The position numbers were made by a program, and so were the translations under genes. A stretch of DNA of 51,054 bases from contig NZ_BBPM01000051.1 of assembly GCF_000787775.1 (NCBI RefSeq), positions 3,438-54,491 of the forward strand, in the 5' to 3' direction. This DNA is from Streptacidiphilus carbonis (GTDB taxonomy: Bacteria > Actinomycetota > Actinomycetes > Streptomycetales > Streptomycetaceae). Within the stretch, counting starts at the first letter, position 1, and each line of letters starts with the position of its first letter. Positions 40,705 to 48,438 of the stretch are shown one piece after another. The notes below the pieces were generated by a model. That model had not been told where the DNA came from and made no database searches. It was given only the letters and a program-made list of their open reading frames with translations.

Positions 40705-41904
40705 ATGGACTTCGGAGCGGGCGCCGTCGGCCGAATCGGTGGCTATGCCGTCGAGCGTGAACTGGGCGTCGGTGGAATGGGCACCGTGTATCTGGCCCGC
40801 TCGCGGGGAGGTCGTTCGGTGGCCGTCAAGGTGGTGCGGCCGGAGCTTGCCGCTGACCCGCACTTCCGTGAACGGTTCCGCGCCGAGGTCGCTGCTGCGC
40901 GCAGGGTCGGCGGCTTCCACACCGCCCCGGTCGTCGACGCCGATCCGGAGGCGGACGCGCCGTGGCTGGCCACCGCTTACGTGCCAGGTCCCACATTGTC
41001 CCGTTTGATCGAGGCCCAGGGGCCGATGGACGAGGAGCGGCTGCGGATGCTGGGCGCGGCTCTGGCCGAGGCACTGCAGGCCATCCACCAGTGCGGTCTG
41101 GTTCACCGTGACCTCAAGCCCAGCAACATCATCATGGCCGAGGACGGCCCGCGGGTCCTGGACTTCGGAATCGCCCGGGCAGTGGAGTCGACCCGGCTGA
41201 CCAGCACCGGAGTCGCCTTCGGCACGCCCGGGTTCCTGGCCCCCGAACAGGCCCAGGGCCTGGATGTGGACGGCTCCGCCGACGTGTTCGCGTTGGGCGC
41301 GGTTCTGGTCGCAGCGGCCGGCGGCAGCGCCTTCGGCGCGGGGACACCCATGGGTCTGATGTACCGTTCAGTGCACGAATCGCCGGATCTGTCCGCGGTG
41401 CCGCCCGGCATCCGCCCGGTCCTCGCCGCCTGCCTGGCCAAGGTACCGGCCCAGCGGCCCGCACCGGAGCAGCTGCTGGACCTGTTCGTGCCCTCTTCGG
41501 CGCCTTACACGCCGACGGTGGTCGTGGCTGCCGAGCACGCGTACGTCGCGCCACCGGCAGCCAGCCCTTCGGGGCCTCCGCGCGCAGCACGCCCTGACGA
41601 CTCCGGCGATGACGCGGACGCGGACGCGCTCGCCTTCATCGCCGCGGACCGCAGAGGCGGCATCGCCATCGACTACGGCGGCGTCTGGGTCGACTCCGAG
41701 ACGCAAAGCGTCGAGCTCAGCTGGGAAGAAGTCCGCTCTGTCGAGTACACGGCGGAACGCAAACGGCTCAGGATCACCGTTCACCACCAGGACGGCACCG
41801 TCACCCGCTGCTGGCTGAGCACACGCCGGGCTTCGCGGCTCAACGAGTGGATCGAGCAATTGGTCCACGTTGTCGACCGGTACCTGCCATCAGCCCAGAG
41901 CTGA
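40705..41904 (+). CDS. Soluble Ser/Thr protein kinase with C-terminal beta-rich domain
   Basis: Hanks-type kinase of 399 aa. Catalytic domain about 12-270: glycine loop LGVGGMGTVYLA, Lys42 (VAVKVVRPE), HRDLKPSN with Asp136, DFG 153-155, and GTPGFLAPEQAQG. There is no transmembrane helix. After a Pro/Ala/Asp linker (about 270-305) comes a beta-rich module of about 85 residues (GIAIDYGGVWVDSETQSVEL followed by SWEEVRSVEYTAERKRLRIT and VHHQDGTVTRCWLS), reminiscent of a PH-like fold. GGGAGGAAGG lies upstream with unusually long spacing to the ATG. Divergent from the HAD-like gene. Substrate unknown. Confidence 0.9.
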   Translation: MDFGAGAVGRIGGYAVERELGVGGMGTVYLARSRGGRSVAVKVVRPELAADPHFRERFRAEVAAARRVGGFHTAPVVDADPEADAPWLATAYVPGPTLSRLIEAQGPMDEERLRMLGAALAEALQAIHQCGLVHRDLKPSNIIMAEDGPRVLDFGIARAVESTRLTSTGVAFGTPGFLAPEQAQGLDVDGSADVFALGAVLVAAAGGSAFGAGTPMGLMYRSVHESPDLSAVPPGIRPVLAACLAKVPAQRPAPEQLLDLFVPSSAPYTPTVVVAAEHAYVAPPAASPSGPPRAARPDDSGDDADADALAFIAADRRGGIAIDYGGVWVDSETQSVELSWEEVRSVEYTAERKRLRITVHHQDGTVTRCWLSTRRASRLNEWIEQLVHVVDRYLPSAQS

Positions 41905-42071
41905 CGAGAACACGCTGCTCCGATCCGGCTGGGCGGTCACTGAGGCAGCTCCCAGTTCGCCGACCGGCGAGAGTAGTTGCGGCAACGCGGATGACAATTG
42001 CCCGGTAGCGCGCTCGCCCAGTCTCGGTTCACAGATCGTCGGACTTCGTGACGGCGCCGTCGGCAGGCGGG

Positions 42072-43592
42072 TCAACGTCGCGATTCGTCGTACGTCCGGT
42101 CGGTAAGTCCCAGTGCGCATACGGCGCCCAGTACGCAGACCACGGCTGTCACCCGGAAGATGTCGCTGTACTCGGTGTGGAGCGCCACCTTCAGTGCATG
42201 TTGGTACGCGGGCCAAGCCTTCTTGAAGTCGGACGTGCCCGGGACCGGCATGTCGAGGTGAGCCGTCAGCGTCTGAAAGCGGTGCAGCCCCCACGCCGAC
42301 AGCGCCGCCACGCCGACCAGCATGCCGATCGTCCGGGAGACCACCGCTGCGGCCGAGGCCGTCGCGTGCTGGCCGGGCTCCGTCGAGTCCAGCACCGCGC
42401 CCGCCACCGGCGCGATCACCAGGCCCAGCCCCAAGCCTGCGATCACGAGGTCGCTCTGCGCGAGTGGAAGCGGGCCGAGACGGGCGGCCAGAGGTGCCAG
42501 GGGCCAGGCCGCGATCAGGAAGTAGCCCGCGGCCGCCACCGCCATGCCGACCGCGGCCACGACGGAGTGGGTCAGCCGACGTCCGGCCAGACCGCCGATG
42601 ACGGCGCCCACCGGCAGCGCCGTCAGGAACCACATCAGCAGCAGTGCGCCGCCCACCGAGCTCTCGCCCAGCAGCGACTGCGCCACCAACTCCCCGTCCA
42701 CCAGCGTGACCAGCAGCGCCACGCCGGCGCAGAAGCTCGTCGCCATCGCTGCGGCGAAGGGGCGCCGTCGCATCCGTCGGGTATCGATCAGGCGCGTCCG
42801 ACTGCGGCGCTCCCACAACGCGAAGGCCGCCAGCGCCACCACGCTGCCGAGCAGCATGGGCAGGCCCCAGCTCGGCAGCACCGACTTCTGCGGGTCCTGG
42901 TTGTCCAGGGCCGCCACCAGCAGCGCCAGCGCCACTGCCAGCAGGGCGCCGCCGACCAGGTCCGTGTGGCGGCCCTCGTCCGGCCCGCCCTGCTCGGGCG
43001 AGGCCGCGGCGGGAACCGTGAACTCCGTCACCACCGCCGCGACCAGCACGAGCGGGACGTTGACCCAGAACACCCCGCGCCAGCCCGTGAGCGACGCGAC
43101 GCCGGCCCCGTACAGCGGGCCCAGCACGCTCCCGAGCTCCTGCGCTGCGCCCACGGAACCGAGCGCCACCGGCCTTGCCCGGCCCTGGAACAGGCGCCCG
43201 GCCAGCGCGAGTGCGACCGGCAGCAGCGCACCTGCCGCGATGCCCTGCACCAGCCGCCCCGCGACCAGCAGTTGGAGGCTGTGCGCGCTCGCCGTGAGCG
43301 CCGAGCCGGCCGCGAAGACGACGAGGCAGGCCTGGAGCACGCGTCGCGGGCCGAACCGGTCCGCGCTCTGAGCCAGTAGCGGCATGGCGGCGACATAGCC
43401 GAGCAGGTACGCGGTGACGATCGCGGTGGCCCGCTCCAGATGGTTGAGCGGGATCCCCAGGTCATCGGTGATCGAGTTCAGCAGGGTGACGATGACGTAG
43501 GTGTCCAGCGACCCGAGCAGCACGACCACGCCGGTGACGCCCAGGACGGCGTGCCGCCCCGTTTGGGCCGTCCCGGTGTCGACGTCGGTCAC
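42072..43592 (-). CDS. MFS transporter of the DHA2 (14-helix) type, P55-like
   Basis: Major facilitator of 506 aa with about 14 hydrophobic helices. The motif-A region reads MPLLAQSADRFGPRRVLQAC, and the DHA2 motif near helix 5 is GSVLGPLYGAGVASLTGWRG followed by VFWVNVP. A charged loop around residues 195-215 and RRSRTRLIDTRRMRRRPF near the middle lie in the cytoplasm. GTG 43592 overlaps the stop of the preceding lipoprotein gene (GTGA), so the two are coupled. The LprG-like lipoprotein plus MFS pair matches the mycobacterial lprG-Rv1410c (P55) operon, which exports triacylglycerides and affects drug tolerance. A matching role here is inference. Confidence 0.88.
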   Translation of the reverse strand: MTDVDTGTAQTGRHAVLGVTGVVVLLGSLDTYVIVTLLNSITDDLGIPLNHLERATAIVTAYLLGYVAAMPLLAQSADRFGPRRVLQACLVVFAAGSALTASAHSLQLLVAGRLVQGIAAGALLPVALALAGRLFQGRARPVALGSVGAAQELGSVLGPLYGAGVASLTGWRGVFWVNVPLVLVAAVVTEFTVPAAASPEQGGPDEGRHTDLVGGALLAVALALLVAALDNQDPQKSVLPSWGLPMLLGSVVALAAFALWERRSRTRLIDTRRMRRRPFAAAMATSFCAGVALLVTLVDGELVAQSLLGESSVGGALLLMWFLTALPVGAVIGGLAGRRLTHSVVAAVGMAVAAAGYFLIAAWPLAPLAARLGPLPLAQSDLVIAGLGLGLVIAPVAGAVLDSTEPGQHATASAAAVVSRTIGMLVGVAALSAWGLHRFQTLTAHLDMPVPGTSDFKKAWPAYQHALKVALHTEYSDIFRVTAVVCVLGAVCALGLTDRTYDESRR

Positions 43593-44299
43593 GACGGCGG
43601 AGCGGTGATCGTCGCCGGCGCGTCGAAATCGGAGAACGTGGCCGTCACCGAGCCGCTGCCTCCCGATGCCGTGCTTACGGGGAACGAGACCTGCACGAGT
43701 TGCGACGAGGACACCGTCAGCCACAGATCGCCCTGCTCGCTCTGCGAGTCCCCGGGAACCAGCGTGGCCAGCACCGGCTGCGCCAGCAGCGCCTTCACGT
43801 GGTAGACCGACTGCCCGTCCAGCGTCTCCCGGTCCACCGTCCGCGCACCCGTCGCCGTCTGCAGCAGCTTCACGACCCCCTTGTCCGGGTCCAGGATCGC
43901 TTCGGGGTTGTAGACGGAGGTGGCGACCTGGAGCGGGACCTTGCTGTAGCCACCGGTCGCGCCCTTGATGTAGGCAGTGGAGCCCACGATGACGAAGTTG
44001 ATCTCCAGTAGGGCGCCGCTCTCGGACACGGACGCCTTGCCCTGCGCGTTCCCGGCCCGGGTCAGCTGACCGGTGGCACTGCGCAGGGCGAGGCCCGCGA
44101 TCTGGCCGCTCGCATTGATCGAGAAGCGCACCGTCTGCACTGCGGTCATCGCCGTCGCACCGCTGCCCAGCAATTGCGCGGCTGCCGGAAGGTTGGTTGT
44201 TTCCTTGCCGCCGCCGCTGCTGCTGCCGCCACTGGAGCATGCGGAGAGCGGGAGCGCGAGTACGGCCATGACAGCCGCTAGGGTCCGGGGGTTTCGCAT
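43589..44299 (-). CDS. LprG/LppX-family lipoprotein
   Basis: Secreted lipoprotein of 236 aa. The signal peptide MRNPRTLAAVMAVLALPLSA ends at lipobox LSAC with Cys21. A Gly/Ser linker is followed by the LppX/LprAFG beta-sandwich (about 35-230): SINASGQIAGLALRSATGQL, VSESGALLEINFVIVGSTAY, QSVYHVKALLAQPVLATLVP. In mycobacteria this fold carries lipids in a hydrophobic cavity and hands them to or from the MFS partner. Its stop overlaps the start of the MFS gene. ATG 44299 follows TAGCAT with a 6-nt gap, so the operon is probably leaderless. Confidence 0.88.
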   Translation of the reverse strand: MRNPRTLAAVMAVLALPLSACSSGGSSSGGGKETTNLPAAAQLLGSGATAMTAVQTVRFSINASGQIAGLALRSATGQLTRAGNAQGKASVSESGALLEINFVIVGSTAYIKGATGGYSKVPLQVATSVYNPEAILDPDKGVVKLLQTATGARTVDRETLDGQSVYHVKALLAQPVLATLVPGDSQSEQGDLWLTVSSSQLVQVSFPVSTASGGSGSVTATFSDFDAPATITAPPS

Positions 44300-44305
44300 A
44301 GTCGG

Positions 44306-44311
44306 ATGCTA
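44306..44311 (-). promoter_or_regulatory. -10-like hexamer for the lipoprotein-MFS operon
   Basis: On the minus strand TAGCAT ends 6 nt before ATG 44299. Confidence 0.5.
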
Positions 44312-44473
44312 GAGGTCGCGTCAGGCCGGCGGCAGTGGTTCACGGGCACAACAAGGAACGATCTGACGGTACGTCATATTATCTGCTCGGGGGACATTGC
44401 GGGGCTGGTTCGGGTCGGCTCCCAGGTGCGGGAGGTTGGGCGGATTGTCAGTGGGTGCTGCCAGGATCGCGGC

Positions 44474-46906
44474 ATGAGCGAGGTCGACGGTGGTGGGGTC
44501 GTGGCGACCGCGGAGGCGCGGGTGCCGTGGGTGGCGGCGTTTCTGGACGAGCGGCGCGGGGCGCGCCGGTTCGGACGGTCGAACTGGCCCGGCCAGGAGG
44601 TGTTCCGGGATCACCAGGCGCGGGCGGCGGCCACGTGGGCGAAGCTTGGCGAGCGGCTGGCGGGGTGCACCGCGCAGGAGCGGCGGGCGGCGGTCGTGTG
44701 CCTGCTGATCGCTGACGGGTTGGACTCCACGGACGTGCTGCGGGCCCGGGACGCCATCGGGGTGCTGCTGCCGGGGGTGGGCGGCTGGTCGGCCGGTGAG
44801 GTCGAGGTGATGCTGCGCTACGCCTGCGGTCAGGCGCACCAGACGGAGCTCACCGCCCGGCTGCCGATCGCGCTGACTGCGGCGGAGCAGTTGGATGCGG
44901 ACGGGTGTCGCGCGGTCGAGCCCTGGCTGCGGCATGCACACGGGCTGCTGATGTCGACGGAGGTGGACGCCCGCCGGCGCAAGGCGCTGGTCGGCCGGGT
45001 GCAGGCACTGCTCACTTGTGCGGATGAGGCCACGATTCCGGAGGGACTGATCCCCCCGCACGACCCGTGGGCAGCACCGCTCCGGGCGCAGGCTCCCACC
45101 GCGGAGTTCGCAGCGCTCCTGCGGCACTTCGTCGCCCTGTCCGGACCGCGGCCGTCGCAGCGGTGGCGGAGCGAGTGCATCCGCCTGGTAGGGGCGGCTT
45201 CGGCGAGCGAGGTCGTCGGGGAGGTGCTGGGTGCCCTGGCAGAGGGAGACCCGGGCCGCGAGGAGTGGCGGCCCGGCTCTTCCTGGGCGTACCTGGTCCG
45301 CATGGAGCACGGTGATCTGGCGCGCGGGCTGGTGTGGGCGGCCGCGCTCCAAGGCGGCGCGGCCGCGGTTCCGCGGCTGACCGCGTTGGCGCTGCGCCTG
45401 GGAGTCCCCCGCAACGGCATGCTGGACAGCCCCAAACTGGTCAATGCGACCGTCAACGCCCTGGCCGAGGTGGACGGACCGACCGGGCTGGAAGCCCTGG
45501 GCCGGCTGCAGACGGCGATCAAGGATCGTGGCCTGCGCAAGCAGATCGCGGCCGCGCTGGCCACCGCGGCCCGGCGGCTCGGGATCACGGCGGCACAGTT
45601 GGTGGAGCGTGGTGTGCCGGATCACGGGCTGGCGGCGGACGGCTCGGCGGATTGGGTGGTGGACGGCCACCGGGTGCGGTTGGCCGTGGTGGACGGCGCT
45701 GTCGTCCGAACGACCTACACCGCTCCGGACGGGAGGACGACCGCCACGGCGCCGCCAGCGATCCGGGACGAGCTCGGACCGCTCAAGGCCGTGGTGAAGG
45801 AACTGCGGAAGACGGTGGCGGGTGAGCGGGCCCGTGTTGAGGGGCTACTGGCGACGGACCGATCGTGGCCCTACGACGAGTGGTGCCGGTACTACCGGGA
45901 CCACCCCGTCACAGGGGCGATATGCCGTGCGCTGATCTGGGAGTTCGAGGACGGGGACGGTGCTTGGACGGCAGTCGCGCCGGGGGCGGACCCGGGCGGC
46001 GCCACCGTGCGGGTGCGGCTGTGGCATCCGGTGCGCGCCTCGGCGGACGAGGTCGCCGGGTGGCGCGAGCACATGCTCGCGGCCGAGCTGCGGCAGCCGT
46101 TCAAACAGGCGTTCCGCGAGGTGTACCTGTCGACCCCGGCGGAGGAGGCGACCGGCAGCTACTCCAACCGGTTCGCCGGGCACATCGTCCACTACCAGCA
46201 GCTGTACGCGCTGTTCAAGGCGCGGGGGTGGCAGGCCAACTATCTCAGCAACCACGACGGCGGCTATGAGGGGGACGCCCGGGCCGAGTTCGGCGAGGGG
46301 CAGTGGCGGGCACGGTTCCACCACGAGCCGGCCGAGGACGGCTTCGCTTTCACCCCTGACCTCGCCGCCACCGACCAGATACGGTTCGAGCGCCGCGATG
46401 GACGCCGGTGGCGTCCGGTCAGGGTGGCGGAGGTGCCGCCGGAGGTACTCAGCGAGGCCATGCGGGATGTCGACCTGTTCGTGGCAGTGACCTCCATCGC
46501 CGCGGACCCGACCTGGTCGGATCGGGGGGAGGACCGCCATGCCGACTACTGGAGCCGGGCCGCGACAGAGCACCTCACGGCATCGGCGGAGGTCCGACGC
46601 GAGGTACTGGCGCGGCTCCTGCCGCGACTGAGGCTCGCGAAGCAGTGCAGGCTGGAGGGCCGCTACCTGGTGGTCAGCGGCCGGCTGGCGACCTACCGGA
46701 TCCACCTGGGGTCGGCCAATGTGCTGATGGAGCCCGGCGGCGGTTACCTGTGCATCGTTCAGGCGCGAAGCAGAGGTGTGGAGAAGGTGTTCCTCCCGTT
46801 CGAGGACGAGCGGCTGTCGCTGATCCTCAGCAAGGCCGCGATGCTCGCCGCCGACGCGAAGATCACCGATCCGTCGATCCTCGCGCAGATCAGGAGAAAT
46901 GGCTGA
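44474..46906 (+). CDS. DUF4132-domain protein
   Basis: Large cytoplasmic protein of 810 aa. The N-terminal 500 residues are helical and HEAT-like in appearance (GLEALGRLQTAIKDRGLRKQ followed by IAAALATAARRLGI). The DUF4132 region (about 545-720) includes ELRQPFKQAFREVYLSTPAE, NRFAGHIVHYQQLYALFKAR and GWQANYLSNHDGGYEGDARA. The C-terminal block (about 730-810) reads LVVSGRLATYRIHLGSANVL and MEPGGGYLCIVQARSRG, as in MolR/YehI-type relatives. No transmembrane or signal sequence; biochemical function of the family is unknown to me. ATG 44474 follows CAGGAT with a 6-nt gap; the frame is open to 44306 without family-like sequence. The stop overlaps the start of a small diglycine-ending protein gene. 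Confidence 0.85.
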   Translation: MSEVDGGGVVATAEARVPWVAAFLDERRGARRFGRSNWPGQEVFRDHQARAAATWAKLGERLAGCTAQERRAAVVCLLIADGLDSTDVLRARDAIGVLLPGVGGWSAGEVEVMLRYACGQAHQTELTARLPIALTAAEQLDADGCRAVEPWLRHAHGLLMSTEVDARRRKALVGRVQALLTCADEATIPEGLIPPHDPWAAPLRAQAPTAEFAALLRHFVALSGPRPSQRWRSECIRLVGAASASEVVGEVLGALAEGDPGREEWRPGSSWAYLVRMEHGDLARGLVWAAALQGGAAAVPRLTALALRLGVPRNGMLDSPKLVNATVNALAEVDGPTGLEALGRLQTAIKDRGLRKQIAAALATAARRLGITAAQLVERGVPDHGLAADGSADWVVDGHRVRLAVVDGAVVRTTYTAPDGRTTATAPPAIRDELGPLKAVVKELRKTVAGERARVEGLLATDRSWPYDEWCRYYRDHPVTGAICRALIWEFEDGDGAWTAVAPGADPGGATVRVRLWHPVRASADEVAGWREHMLAAELRQPFKQAFREVYLSTPAEEATGSYSNRFAGHIVHYQQLYALFKARGWQANYLSNHDGGYEGDARAEFGEGQWRARFHHEPAEDGFAFTPDLAATDQIRFERRDGRRWRPVRVAEVPPEVLSEAMRDVDLFVAVTSIAADPTWSDRGEDRHADYWSRAATEHLTASAEVRREVLARLLPRLRLAKQCRLEGRYLVVSGRLATYRIHLGSANVLMEPGGGYLCIVQARSRGVEKVFLPFEDERLSLILSKAAMLAADAKITDPSILAQIRRNG

Positions 46907-47223
46907 TGGCCACAGTGGTGCTGCGGACGGAGACGGTGGGCGGGGCGCCAGTGGCAGCCGTCGAGGTCGGGGACGTGCCGGAAGCCATGACCGCACGAGA
47001 GCTGATACGGCTTCGAGCCCGGGACGAGTTCTCCCGCACCTTTCCCGACGCGCCGGAGCACGATCGCGAGCGGCAGGCGGACCAGGCCGAGCGTGCCTTC
47101 CTCGCCAACGGCTTCTTCCTGCTGGTCGGCGACCGGCAGGTGCTGGAGCTGGACGAGATGGTGGAGCTCGGCACGGTGGCGGAGGTGGTGTTCCTCAGGC
47201 TGGTGCCGCTGGTGGGTGGATGA
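46906..47223 (+). CDS. Small candidate ubiquitin-like (beta-grasp) protein ending in Gly-Gly
   Basis: Protein of 105 aa without a recognised family. Layout: strand ATVVLRTETVGG, strand APVAAVEVGD, helix TARELIRLRARDEFSRTF, a charged insert (about 46-66), then FFLLVGDRQVLELDEMVELG and TVAEVVFLRLVPLVGG, terminating exactly at Gly-Gly. The order resembles ubiquitin (LIFAGKQLEDGRTL followed by LHLVLRLRGG) and MoaD/ThiS, whose C-terminal Gly-Gly is activated for conjugation or sulfur transfer. Its ATG overlaps the DUF4132 stop by one base (TGATG), so the two proteins are co-translated. No E1-like, E2-like or JAB peptidase gene is adjacent. The beta-grasp reading is by eye and needs structure prediction. 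Confidence 0.6.
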   Translation: MATVVLRTETVGGAPVAAVEVGDVPEAMTARELIRLRARDEFSRTFPDAPEHDRERQADQAERAFLANGFFLLVGDRQVLELDEMVELGTVAEVVFLRLVPLVGG

Positions 47224-47380
47224 GTTCCGGCGGATGAGTTCCATACGCCGCTGGAGGGTGGGCCGCCGACTGTGGGCAGCCCCCTGGTGGGGGTGGGGCG
47301 AGCTGTAGTGCGGGGGAGCGCGGGCCTGCGGGGGCGGCTCCGGGAAAAGGCCTGATCGCGGACGCCGGCGGCGGGGCCGA

Positions 47381-47386
47381 TAGGCT
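47381..47386 (+). promoter_or_regulatory. -10-like hexamer for leaderless DUF72 mRNA
   Basis: TAGGCT ends 7 nt before ATG 47394. Confidence 0.5.
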
Positions 47387-47393
47387 CGGAAAC

Positions 47394-48245
47394 ATGAGAC
47401 TCCACGTCGGATGCGCGATGTGGGCACACACCGCCTGGCAGGGCAGCCGGCTGCCGCACCCGCTCGCACCCCGGGAACGCCTGCGCGCGTACGCGAGCTG
47501 GTGCAACGCGGTCGAGGGCAACACCACCTTCTACGCGACGCCGTCCGCCGCCACGGTCGACTCCTGGGTCGAGCAGACCGCACCGGACTTCCGACTGCTG
47601 CTCAAGCTTCCCAAGCAGATCAGCCATGTGCTGCGGTTGGCCGACGCCGAGGGTCCGCTGCGCGGCTTCCTCGACGTGATGCAGCCGCTGGGCCCGCGGG
47701 TGCACGCGCTGTGGGTCCAACTGCCGGCGTCCTTCGGCCCCGCGGACCTCGGCACCCTGGCCGCGTTCCTGCACCGGGTGCCGCGCGGGCTCCGCTGCAC
47801 GGTCGAGGTCCGGCACCCCGCGTTCTTCGAGGAACCGCGGTGGGAGCAGCGGCTGGAGCGGGTCCTGGGCGACGTCGGTGCCGAGTGGACGTCCTTCGAC
47901 ACGACCGACTTGTTCTCCGCCCCGCCGACCAGCGCGGCGGAGCGCGAGGCCTGGGCGAAGAAGCCCCGCCTGCCGCGCAGGTCGCGCGCGCTCACCGAGC
48001 ACCCGGTGGTCCGCTACATCGGCCGGGACCACGGGCAGCCCCAAGCCGAGGGCTGGCACCACTGGGCCGGCACGGTCGCCGACTGGCTGCGCGAGGGCCG
48101 CTCACCCACGGTCTTCATCCACACCCCGGACAACGACGAGTCCCTCACCCTCGCCCGCCGCTTCCACGACGACGTCCGCACCCTGGTCCCCGCCCTGGAG
48201 CCACTGCCCGAGCCCGTCCCCACCGGGCCGCCGACCCTCTTCTGA
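47394..48245 (+). CDS. DUF72 (YecE-like) protein
   Basis: TIM-barrel-like DUF72 protein of 283 aa. It begins MRLHVGCAMWAHTAWQGSRL, then YASWCNAVEGNTTFYATPSA with the family's VE-NTTFY motif, FRLLLKLPKQISH, VHALWVQLPASFGP, LRCTVEVRHPAFF and, at the end, TVFIHTPDNDESLTLARRFH. These are the conserved blocks of YecE relatives, whose biochemical activity has not been established as far as I know. A TAGGCT hexamer 7 nt before the ATG supports this start. Codirectional with LanKC, but 193 bp separate them. Confidence 0.9.
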   Translation: MRLHVGCAMWAHTAWQGSRLPHPLAPRERLRAYASWCNAVEGNTTFYATPSAATVDSWVEQTAPDFRLLLKLPKQISHVLRLADAEGPLRGFLDVMQPLGPRVHALWVQLPASFGPADLGTLAAFLHRVPRGLRCTVEVRHPAFFEEPRWEQRLERVLGDVGAEWTSFDTTDLFSAPPTSAAEREAWAKKPRLPRRSRALTEHPVVRYIGRDHGQPQAEGWHHWAGTVADWLREGRSPTVFIHTPDNDESLTLARRFHDDVRTLVPALEPLPEPVPTGPPTLF

Positions 48246-48438
48246 CGGCCGGCATCGGACGATGGGTCAGCTGCAGAGGCTGTGACCTGCTGGAACGCCC
48301 CGGCTTACCGGCCGCGCAGCCTCCCCGACCGGGTGTGGATTCTGCACGGGTGGTGCGTGACAACTGGGACTACTCCGCCTCGGCGGCCCGTGGAAGTGTC
48401 TGGTTCATCGCCGTTGAGGGAGCCGGAGGGGCTGGGGG
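48246..48438 (+). other. Intergenic region before LanKC
   Basis: I looked for a lanthipeptide precursor gene, which in class III clusters is usually next to the synthetase. I found no short frame with a ribosome site and a Ser/Cys-rich C-terminus on either strand. Confidence 0.5.
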
